A stretch of 64,000 nt of DNA from Begonia masoniana. Lineage: Eukaryota > Streptophyta > Magnoliopsida > Cucurbitales > Begoniaceae. The notes below the pieces were generated by a model. The model saw only the letters and a list, made by a program, of their open reading frames with translations. It had not been told where the DNA came from and made no database searches. Positions 55,564-64,000 of this stretch are shown here, one piece after another. The position numbers were made by a program, and so were the translations under genes. Within the stretch, counting starts at the first letter, position 1. The number at the start of each line of letters is the position of its first letter. The stretch covers positions 17,369,453 to 17,433,452 of the forward strand of contig CM039502.1 in the NCBI GenBank assembly GCA_022432975.1, in the 5' to 3' direction.

Positions 55564-58500
55564 TTGCTAAATAAGGGTAAATTGCAACAACAACAACGGC
55601 CACCAAAGTCGCAACTGCATCCACCTCCGCCGCATCAACAACCTCATGCTATGTCGGCCGCCTCTCATAAAGGTTTGTCCTCGTCTGGTTCCTCAGGTAT
55701 ATCTTCTTCGTTATGGGTCTTGGATTTAGGTGCCTCTCATCATATGTCTCCCCATTTGTCTTCTTTTGTTTCTTTGTCTTCTAAGTCTTCTGTTTCAGTT
55801 ATGACTGCTGATGGAACCCCTATGCCATTAGTAGGTGTTGGTTCGATTGTTACATCTCTTGTGTCTCTTTCTGATGTTTATTATATTCCTAATTTGACTC
55901 TTGTCTTGTTTCTGTTAGTCAATTATGTGAGTCTGATATTTAGTCTCATTTTTTTCATCCACTTGTTTTGTAAAGCATCCGCATTCTCAGAAGGTGATTA
56001 GGACAGGCCGTAGGCAAGGGGGACTCTATGTTTTGGATCAACTAAAGGTAATCAGATGTTGCTGCTTCTAGTGTGGATTTGTCTTCTTTTCGTTTGAGTC
56101 GTTTGTCTTCTGATTTTTATTTATGGCATTCTCGTTTAAGTCATATTTCAGCGTCTCGTTTACAGTTTTTAGTGTCCACTGGAGCATTAGGTCATTTAGA
56201 CAGTCATGACATTTCTGATTGTAGTGGTTGTAAACTTGCAAAATTCTCAGCCTTACCCTTTCATAAGAGTACTTCTTCTTCTTTTGCTTCTTTTGATATT
56301 GTGCATTCTGATCTCTGGGGACCCTCTCCTGTGTAAACAAAAGGGGGTTCTAGATATTATGTTTCGTTTGTTGATGATTGCACTCGTTATACTTGGGTGT
56401 ACCTTATGAAACGTAGGTCCGATTATCTTATCATTTTCACCAACTTTAGGGCTCTTGTAAAAACACAACATTCAGCCGTCATCAAATGTTTTTGTTGTGA
56501 TTTGGGAGGTGAAAATACTTCTAACGATTTTTCTCATTTACTTGCTTCTGATGGGACTATACTTCAAACATCATGTACTGACACTCCTCAACAAAATGGA
56601 GTTGCTAAAAGGAAACATCGGTATCTTGTTGAAACAACTCACTCATTCTTATTGTCAGCCGATGTTCCTAGTGAGTTTTGGGGGGAAGCGATTCTTACTG
56701 CTGCTCATGTGATCAATAAAATTCTAATATTTCATAATTCAGGTTTGTCTCCCTTTGAAAAGTTGTATGGGCATGCGCCTGATTATTCCTCTTTGCGAGT
56801 CTTTGGTTGTACTTGTTTTGTTCTTCGACTACATGTCGAGCGTAATAAATTGTCCTCTCAATCTGTCATGTGTGTCTTTCTTGGTTATGGTGTTAGTCAG
56901 AAGGGATATCGTTGTTTTGATCCGGTTAGTCAAAAATTATATGTCTCTCGTCATGTTGTATTTTTAGAGCATATTCCTTTTTTCTCTATTCCTGCTAGTT
57001 TACATCATATGACGCAGTCCGATCTCATTAACATTGATCCTTTTGATATTGGCACTGAGGAAGCTACATCCACAGTTCCCGCTATTTCTACTAATGGATC
57101 AACAGAGTCTGATACTTTGGTTCCTGAGACATCTACCTCTCCCTCTACTACTCCTACGACCATTCAATCAATTCCTGAGATTGCGGATGTCCCTCCACTT
57201 CGTCAGTCCACCAGACCACATAAGTCTACTAAACAACCTGATTTTGCTTACTCTTCATATTCTAGTTTTTTTGCTTCATTTGTTGCTTCTCTTCATCGTC
57301 TTTATGAGCCTTTGTCCTATAAAGAGACTATTTGTGACCCACTTTGACAGGATGCTATGGCTGAGAAACTTACTGCTATTCATCAGACTCATACATGGGA
57401 TTTGGTACCGTTGCCATCCGAAAAATGTATTGTTGGTTGTCGTTGGGTTTACAAGATTAAAACAAAGTCTGATGGTTCTATTGAATGATACAAAGACCGA
57501 CTTGTTGCTAAGGGTTACTCCCAGGAGTATGGTATGGATTACGAAGAAACCTTTGCCCCTGTTGCAAAGATGACAACTGTTCGTACTATGATTACGGTCG
57601 CCTCTGTACGTCGATGGACAATATCTCAAATGGATGTCAAGAATGCTTTTTTAAATGGTGATTTTCATGAAGAAGTTTATATGATACCTCCTCCGGGTGT
57701 CGCCCACAAACCCGGTGAAGTTTGTCGGCTTTGTAAGGCTATCTGTGGTCTCAAACAAGCACCTCGTACTTGGTTTGAGAAGTTCTCCACAGTGATTACT
57801 TCGCTTGGTTTTCGTCCTAGTCATCATGATTCTGCATTGTTTGTTAGACATACGAGTACAGGTCGTATTTTGTTATCTTTATATGTTGATGACATGATCA
57901 TTACTGGTGATAATTGTGATGGAATTGAGTCTTTAAAGTCTAAATTGGCTCGTTGTTTTGCTATGAAAAACTTGGGTTTGTTACGTTACTTTTTGGACGT
58001 TGAGGTTGCTTATTCCCCAAAAGGTTATTTATTATCTCAATCAAAGTACATAGCTGATCTGTTTGAGCGTGCACGTCTCTCTGACAACATGATTGCTGAT
58101 ATTCCTCTTGAGACTAATGCCCGATATTCTCTATCTGATGGTCTTCCTTTGTCGGATCCCAGTTTATATCGTACTATTGTTGGCAACTTGGTTTATCTTA
58201 CTGTGACTCGTCCAGATATTGCGAATGTTGTTCATGTGGTTAGTCAATTTGTTACTGTTCCTACTACTGTTCATTGGGCTGCTGTTCTTCGTATTCTCAG
58301 GTATCTTTGAGGCACTCAGTTTCAAAGTCTTTTTGTTCCCTTCTATGTCATCTTTCGAGCTACATGCATACTCTAACGCTGATTGGGCTGGTGATCCTAA
58401 CGATCGCATGTCCACCACTGGATTCTGTATTTTCCTTTGTGATTCGCTTATTTCGTGGAAGAGTAAGAAACAAGATGTTATTTCTCGGTCTTCTACAGAA

Positions 58501-58836
58501 GCTGAGTATCGTGCCTTGACCTCGACTACTTGTGAGATTGTTTGGTTACATTGGTTGCTTGCGGACATGGGTGTTCATCTTAGTCGTCCAACTCCGTTAT
58601 ATTGTGACAATCAGAGTGCTATTCAGATTGCGCGTAATTCAGTGTTTCATAAGCGAACCAAACATATTGAGATTGATTGTCACGTCACCCGTCATCATCT
58701 TCAGCTTGGCACCATCATCTTGCCTTATGTCCCTTCTTCTTTGCAGATTGCTGATTTGTTTACTAAGACACATTTAGCTTCGCGCTTCCGTTTTTTATCT
58801 AACAAACTCTCAATGCTTATAGCTGTCGCATCGTGA
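55564..58836 (+). pseudogene. copia-3 protease, integrase, RT and RNase H
   Basis: Protease: SSLWVLDLGASHHMSPH at about 55705, where the catalytic DSGA has become DLGA. Integrase: WHSRLSHISASRL, FDIVHSDLWGPSPV, then a stop, FVDDCTRYTW, CTDTPQQNGVAKRKHRYL. RT: VGCRWVYKIKTKSDGSIE, stop, VAKGYSQEYGMDYEETFAPV, MDVKNAFLNGDFHEEVYM, LSLYVDDMIITGDN (YVDD intact), KSKLARCFAMKNLG. RNase H: AYSNADWAGDPNDRMSTTG, LYCDNQSAIQIARNSVFH, KHIEIDCHVTR, IADLFTK. Only a few stops (56334, 57346, 57487, 58308) and one small frameshift, so it is the best-kept Copia pol here. Confidence 0.9.
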
Positions 58837-58849
58837 ATTTGCGAGAGGA

Positions 58850-58951
58850 TGTTAGCATATATTATTGAAGGGTAGTTTAGTAATTTACTTTTCTACTTTT
58901 ATGTATCCTAATTTGTGAGTTTTGTAATGAATACTATTTTTAATGTCTTCA
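58850..58951 (+). repeat. copia-3 3' LTR
   Basis: 102 bp, preceded by the purine tract GCGAGAGGA and followed by target duplication ACAAC. Confidence 0.9.
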
Positions 58952-58980
58952 ACAACCAAACTAAATACATTAACAATGAG

Positions 58981-59362
58981 TTTCGATTATAGTGATCTTC
59001 TTCTTCCTACCAAAAGATTGAAAGCTCTCCGGTTTCGGTTTCAGGCCAGCAAGTTCAATTCTTGACGAAAAACTCGACCGTCCAGCGTTTCATAGACTGC
59101 TGTTATGAATTGGGCAACTAGATAAAGTTTGTAACAGTAGAAGAAAAGGAGGATGGATATAAATGGGAAGCGACAAATGCTTAAAAGGAGCATTTAAGGT
59201 AAAAACTCTTTCTTTTAAGGAAGATCCAAGTTAAACGTGTATATAATATCCTTGCCTTAGTGGCATTACATTTGTTATTTCGTAGGGACAACCGTTCATC
59301 TTCCTCCTTTCTACCAAAAACAACGCAACTCTTCATCACAGAACGCCAACAATATCCCCGCC

Positions 59363-59402
<40 letters not shown>

Positions 59403-59973
59403 TTATCTCATAGGTTTTCTTCCATAGCCACCCTCCATTTTATATCTTCGAAACTTTCGCCAACCTTTTTGACGAACCAGGTAATTATGTTCTATTTTTT
59501 ATTTCGATTGATCTCTCCCAGCTTCAATGTCGTTTCTTTTTAATATCAACTTGATCTTGTGTTGCATGAGAGACCGAATCATCGACAATTGAATTGTTCT
59601 ATCCTATGTTTCGTTGATCAAAGCCATGCATGTTGTGAGAGAGAGAGAGAGAGAGGTAGCAGTCTAACGGAATCTTAGAAGATCGGCAATGGCCGTCCGT
59701 AGCAGTTAGCACAACTGTTTACAGGCGGCAAATTCTAGTTTTTTTTTTTGTCTCAATCACATTACCTTCAATTAAGTTTCTCGAACATAAGATTAAAAAA
59801 CAACGATAACACGACCCAAAAATCCAATCTTCGGTTGTTATTCTTGATGCACCCACCAAGAACTGGTACTATCGTAGTTCGATCCAAAGTATTTTCTGGT
59901 TTGTTGACTTTTAAATCATCCATTTTCATACCCATTTCAGGAAAAAGAATCCATCATATACCAGGCCGATATC
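58981..59973 (+). other. Promoter, leader and probable 5' UTR intron of the EG45-like gene
   Basis: A TATA-like TATATAATA (59240-59248) is followed about 120 bp later by a (TC)n run of 35 nt (59366-59400) and a possible 5' UTR exon ending CCAG|GTAATTATG near 59480. An acceptor TTTCAG near 59940 lies just before the ATG at 59974. A (GA)n run lies at 59637-59655 in this putative intron. The splice sites are inferred from sequence only. Confidence 0.45.
59366..59400 (+). repeat. (TC)n microsatellite in the EG45-like gene leader
   Basis: 35 nt of uninterrupted TC repeats between the TATA-like box and the start codon. CT-rich tracts are common in plant 5' leaders. Confidence 0.95.
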
Positions 59974-60481
59974 ATGGTCCAACCGGGCTCTCTCTTTCTG
60001 GTCTTCTTATTCTGCTTCTTCTTCTTCTTCTTCCATCAATCCTCTGCAGAAGTTGGCACAGCTGCCTACCATAGCACTCCTTATTCTCGTAAGTCATTAA
60101 TCATTAATTTCAATAAACGAATTGTAAATACCATGTACTGCTAAATCTTAAAATATGTGTGTTTTTTGTCCAGCAACGGCCTGCTATGGGAGCGACCCTT
60201 CTCAGTTTCCGTCAAGCAACATGTTTGGGTCTGCCGGAGAGGGAATATGGGACAACGGAGCCGCCTGCGGAAGGCAATACACCGTGAGGTGTCTGAGTGG
60301 CCTCGTAAAGAGGCAATGTCTTGATCCGGACCAGACCATTCAAATCACCATTCTCGATCGAGCAATTCTCTCTCGCACTACACCCTCTAAACCCGACACC
60401 ACTTTCCTACTTTCCACCACTGCTTTTGCTGCCTTGGCTGACTCTTCTGCTGCTTACGTTAACGTCGAATTCCAACTGTAA
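59974..60481 (+). CDS. EG45-like domain secreted protein (plant natriuretic peptide / blight-associated p12-like)
   Basis: Exon 1 (59974-60088) encodes a signal peptide, MVQPGSLFLVFLF with a run of Phe, ending HQSSAEVG. Exon 2 (60174-60481) completes a 140-residue protein. After cleavage the start TAAYHSTPYSPTACYG is the usual beginning of expansin-like double-psi beta-barrel proteins of the PNP/EG45 group. Then come FPSSNMFGSAGEGIWDNGAACG, RQYTVRCLSG, QTIQITILDRA, LLSTTAFAALAD and VNVEFQ. Family members are extracellular, non-enzymatic proteins induced by stress, with PNP-A linked to water and ion balance (family knowledge). Length fits the family. A further GT/AG intron (60478-60557) is possible and would change the end from QL to QLA with the stop at 60564, as in family genes with a tiny last exon. 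The gene looks intact and converges on NAA50. Confidence 0.85.
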
Positions 60482-60564
60482 ATTCCCTCTCTCTCTACAT
60501 GATCACTTTCTTTTGTTCAAGTCTGAAAACTGGTTCATAATCTTTCGATATGTGCAGGGCTTGA

Positions 60565-61135
60565 CTGCCGGGACATGATTTTTGACGGAGAAAGAAGTCG
60601 ACCATTCTTTCTTTTCTCACCTGATTAGCCATAACTATTCTTTTTAGCATTGTTAGCAAACATATTGTTCGTTCAAAATCAGACTGATGTGTTTATCTTT
60701 CTATCTATCTCTGGAATAGCATTCCAAGTTCATAGTTCTTGTTCTTGCAGTTTCATGGTAGTCGGTTGGATTTCATGTAGCCATGAACGGAACGCCTTTG
60801 ATTCCTTGTTTGAATCTCTACGACAAATCAATTTGAAACAACGTTGTTTACGAGTTTACTAAAGACAAGTTGAACTCTTAAATTTCATTGCCTCATCGAT
60901 CAATTTGATCATTGATAAAATAATCAATAAATGAATGCAGCAACCTTGTATTCCACGTATGAATAGAGACAAAATCCAGCAGGTTAGAACAAAAATCTCG
61001 AGACATACAAGTATTTCACTGACTCACTATGTTGATATATTTCTAGAATTGTATAAAGATCTGAAATATCCAATGCCATAACTATTAGATCATCGCAACC
61101 AAAGGATTTCCCACCAATTCAGAGACTTAGAAATC
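60565..61135. other. Intergenic space between convergent genes
   Basis: Holds the 3' UTRs of the EG45-like gene and NAA50. No further gene; the 70-codon frame at 60650-60862 has no support. Confidence 0.5.
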
Positions 61136-62451
61136 TTATTTCTTCGTAAGGAGAGAGAGGTACTTGGTCAAAACATAGCAGTCTGGCGGCGTAATATTCG
61201 TGTAATAGTTCTGAATGGTGTTAGTGATCTCGAACCCGAATTTCTTATAGAAGTTGATAGCATCCTCGTTGTTTATTTGCACGTGCAAATAAACTTCAGA
61301 CATGTTTTGGTCGGTGGAGAGATCAAGAACATGGCTCAAAAGCGTGGTACCTGCAGGTTAATCAACAACACAACACATCCTGAGAATGATGAAGAAGACT
61401 TCAAATCAGAGAAATGTTCTGGATCAGTAATCAAACATAGAGTTCTATGATCATACAGAAGGTTGACTGTGTATTATAAAGGAGGAATTATTCAGTGGGG
61501 GACAAGTTATAAGCAAGTTTTAGGGAAGAAAGTCTCTTACCAATCCCACGACCACGATAGGGTGCTAAAATGCCCAACGTCATGATGTAAACACGGACAG
61601 ACCCATTTTCAGTCTTCTCAAGACGGCATGCTATGGAACCGACACATATATCACTGAAGTATGCTGCAAAATAGAAGAGTAGGGAAACGATCTAATTGAG
61701 CAGTTTGAAAGTGTGCTCTCTAACTTTGCACAATTACCATCAATATACCAAATCTAATAAACAGCACCAATGGAACCACAGAAACAACGACCAAAGCATC
61801 ATAAATAGCCATCTCACAACATAGGAGGAGAGGGAACAAAGATCCAAACAAGCATATACTATTCACAATGACCCAATTGATCAATTGGGCATTTAATTGT
61901 GCATTGCTGATGATATCTTGAGGAAGTTGTAAGATAGATAGAATTCAACATACCAATCTTAGTCGCTAAAAGAAACAAAGAACCGGGGGAAAAAAGAGAC
62001 TTATAACTAGTTATACACGGAATATGCCATCAAGGGGAAAGAGACATGGAACGAAAAAAATCAATAAAAGTCAGAAGAAAATACAAGTAGAAAACAAATG
62101 AGGAAACCGGATAGCTGAATGTTTTGCGATGGTTCATTTTCACAAAACTGAAGAATAACCAGTAATCCAAAATAATTAAGTTCTATTTCTAACACCCATC
62201 GCTTTTGAGAATCAGAATTCGCGGTTGTGGTAGGTATCGCCGGCATTAGAAATGAAAATGAATCACAGGGATCAGAAGAGGAGAAGGAGAGACGAACCCA
62301 GCTTGGTGAAGTCGGCAGAGGAGAGTGCATCGGCGTAGTACTTTTTGTTATAGCGAATAGGAAAGAGAGCTGCGTTGAGCTTCTTCAGCTGCATCACGTT
62401 TTTGTCCCTCACTCCATCAAGTGAGATTGAATATTCACGCCCAGTCCCCAT
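61136..62451 (-). CDS. NAA50: N-alpha-acetyltransferase 50 (NatE catalytic subunit)
   Basis: Three exons on the minus strand: 62298-62451, 61541-61663, 61136-61350, all GT/AG, joining to 492 nt (163 aa plus stop), the usual plant size. Conserved blocks in order: VRDKNVMQLKKLNAALFPIRY, YYADAL, DICVGSIACRLEK, VYIMTLGILAPYRGRGIGTTLL (acetyl-CoA binding loop RGRGIG), EVYLHVQINNEDAINFYKKFGFE and IQNYYTNITPPDCYVLTK. NAA50 acetylates N-terminal Met of nascent proteins and associates with the NatA complex on ribosomes (family knowledge). The start at 62451 gives MGTGREYSISLDGVRDKN, matching family N-termini. No defects; probably functional. Intron 2, nearest the stop, is 190 nt and intron 1 is 634 nt. 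Confidence 0.95.
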
Positions 62452-63344
62452 TCACAGAGAAAGCGAGAGAGAGCGAGACTCGGTTTTTCTTTCCAACCTT
62501 GAAAGTGCTTCGGAAGATGCATGAAATATGTGCGTCGAATTGTCGGCATGAACCATGGAACACTGAAGAATTTGCAGAAGAAAGAAATGAGAAATGGGCT
62601 CATCAGGCCCATTGTCAGGACAGTATCCTTCTCCAATTCAAGCATCGCCAAAGAATTACTCAAGGTCATCGCTACACACGACGGCCGCCCGGCCTGATAT
62701 GCTGAATTGCAGCCGACGTTCTCCCTGGCCTGATCCCACAGCCCCCCCTGGCCTATTTTGTAATCCAATGACTGGTTTGCCAATCTTGGATCATCGTGTC
62801 AACTTTCCAACCGGCCCCCAAACTAGCCCACAGTCTACAGACGTTATTTTTCTTCCAGCGCTGCGAAGCTCGTATTTTTAGCGTGGTAGCTTCATTGTAT
62901 GTGCCATGACATTGACTTCTTACTCCAAACGAACCTAACGAGTGGTCTATACACAAAAAATAGGTTCAAGCATGATCGAGCCGGATATAGACTAAGCCTT
63001 GAAAAAATCCGGATTGGCTTGGGCCGGCCTGGGAACCATTTGATGACCCTGACCAGTTCTCACGAATGTATTAAGATGATATTAGCTACAAAAAAGTTTT
63101 ATTACAACTTCTAATTACTTCTACTTCCTAAAAATAAGACCAAAGACAAGGAATTAGACAAAAGTTGAAGCCTCGTATGTTACAAATCAAACTCGAGATT
63201 CCGTCACAATGTCTTAACTCCGACCGTAAAGTTTAAGATGGCCTGAAAAATACTTGAAAGTAGAGAAAATAGAATCAATGAGTCGCTTTTTCCAAGCTGT
63301 CAAGAAAGCTTTGCAACTCTCTCAATCCTTCGGCAGAAAGCGCC
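62452..63344. other. Upstream flank of NAA50
   Basis: Promoter side of NAA50. Contains a purine-rich leader (GAGAGAGCGAGA) just upstream of the start. No other gene; all open frames here overlap on both strands and lack family features. Confidence 0.45.
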
Positions 63345-63444
63345 NNNNNNNNNNNNNNNNNNNNNNNNNNNNNNNNNNNNNNNNNNNNNNNNNNNNNNNN
63401 NNNNNNNNNNNNNNNNNNNNNNNNNNNNNNNNNNNNNNNNNNNN
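63345..63444. other. Assembly gap (100 N)
   Basis: Exactly 100 unknown bases, the conventional size for a gap of unknown length. Frames reading through it are meaningless. Confidence 0.99.
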
Positions 63445-64000
63445 GACCGGACCACCAGTTTTGGTTGCTGGTTTTTTCGGTCCTAAAAATATATTCCCAT
63501 GAACAATGGTACGGTTCCTTTGGTCGCAAGACCAAAATTTCACTTCCTCCCGAAATCCCATAACCAGACCAAAACTTTAATTTAATAGTCCATTTAGCTC
63601 GCTGAAGGGGGAGAAGGTTCAGATTTTCAGTTTCTACAAATCCACAACCTTCAATTTATCTTCCTCTGTAATTATCATTTGTAGTCTTTTAATTCTTTGT
63701 AGGAAATTGTTTGTGATTGTATCTCACGAAGCACAAAAAGCAACCCTGATTCTATACATCCATGATGGTATAATCTCAGGTGTCTTGATTGTGTTCATAT
63801 TTTAGTGAGTGCTTCGGGATTGCCATGTCTTTTGGTGTTGGAACTAGTCTTAACTTCTGTGTAATCATCTCCTGGCAAAATACAGGAGAAATATAATAAT
63901 TGGTTAGCCCCTGGCGTCCGTAGTGATTTAGGTTTGTGGGCACATCATTTGATTATCATGTTATTTGCAGAGTAAACAATTCTAGAGGTATTGACTCTCC
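63445..64000. other. hAT-type terminal sequence after the gap, then non-coding
   Basis: Up to about 63580 the sequence is rich in GACCGGACC / GGTTCC / GACCAAAAC words, like the subterminal part of the hAT at 16020-16535, suggesting that a hAT end lies in or beside the gap. From 63600 to the end I see nothing. Confidence 0.35.

Larger units (their letters stand above)
44845..58951 (+). mobile_element. copia-3: Copia element with 102-bp LTRs, nested in the copia-2 LTR
   Basis: LTRs of only 102 bp at 44845-44946 and 58850-58951 (TGTTAGCATATAT...TAATGTCTTCA), flanked by ACAAC on both sides (44840-44844, 58952-58956). The leader is cut at 44995-44999 by the Gypsy element (target duplication GTTCT). 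After it come the rest of the leader (54901-55430), a knuckle remnant, protease, integrase, RT and RNase H. Most of gag was not recognised and may be deleted. Confidence 0.9.
29876..58975 (-). mobile_element. copia-2: truncated RE1-like Copia element, host of the whole nest
   Basis: Minus strand. The 5' LTR is split (58957-58975 and 44641-44844, 223 bp together). The primer site TGGTATCACAGCC reads on the minus strand at 44638-44626. The gag start is at 44619. The gene is cut by copia-1 (32623-44085) and resumes at 32622 through protease, integrase and the first part of RT, then stops near 29876. The rest of RT, RNase H and the 3' LTR are missing, so it is truncated. Without its nested inserts about 3.5 kb of copia-2 remains. 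Confidence 0.8.

Noticed and set aside
59748..60074. 108-codon frame overlapping the EG45-like start
   Set aside because: It is out of frame with the real exon; its Leu/Pro tail is the shifted reading of the signal peptide.
62409..62881. Frames of 94-124 codons on both strands upstream of NAA50
   Set aside because: They are mutually overlapping, one covers the NAA50 start on the antisense, and there are no family features.
63254..63561. Frames across 63254-63561
   Set aside because: They read through the 100-N gap.

Overview
This is nuclear DNA from a flowering plant, probably a eudicot. The evidence is three recognisable intron-containing plant genes in a sea of LTR retrotransposons and hAT DNA transposons, with plant-type tRNA-Met primer sites (TGGTATCAGAGCC). 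I cannot name the species from sequence alone. A run of 100 N (63345-63444) marks a scaffold gap.

Host genes: (1) the first coding exon of a signal-peptide gene on the minus strand at the left edge (234-315). (2) QCR7, the 14-kDa subunit of mitochondrial complex III, minus strand, four exons, 17044-18385, 122 aa. (3) An EG45-like / plant natriuretic peptide-like secreted protein, plus strand, 59974-60481 (or 60564). (4) NAA50, an N-terminal acetyltransferase, minus strand, three exons, 61136-62451, 163 aa. The last two converge.

Repeats, left to right: an old minus-strand hAT (about 1475-3850). A second, plus-strand hAT (5694-16535), broken by a 6.66-kb Cassandra-derived insertion in its 5' leader (6083-12746, TSD TCTTG) and by a solo Cassandra LTR in its transposase (13739-14115, TSD CATAT). 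A complete degenerate Copia element (19153-25573, TSD TGCAG). Then a nest from 29876 to 58975. A truncated minus-strand Copia (copia-2) holds copia-1 (32623-44085), which holds a giant solo LTR (35943-42676, TSD TTATC), which holds a second giant solo LTR (36709-40074, TSD TAGGG). The 5' LTR of copia-2 also holds copia-3 (44845-58951, TSD ACAAC), which holds a full Ty3/Gypsy element (45000-54900, TSD GTTCT), which holds a full Cassandra TRIM (49666-50490, TSD CATTA).

The most unusual items are: (a) the head-to-head, palindromic Cassandra insertion with an uninterrupted Gypsy RT-RNase H reading frame captured at its centre, the whole flanked by one 5-bp TSD; (b) a hairpin with compensatory base changes, a near-constant 11-12 nt spacer in most copies and an invariant ATGRTGTAGGTGA box, shared by five otherwise different LTRs; (c) clusters of GATCGATC and CTCTGG/CCAGAG hairpins near the 3' end of the same LTRs, one amplified to about 20 x 54 bp; (d) a 49 x 23-bp minisatellite in the sister LTR. 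All transposon reading frames except the captured RT-RNase H are broken by stops or frameshifts.
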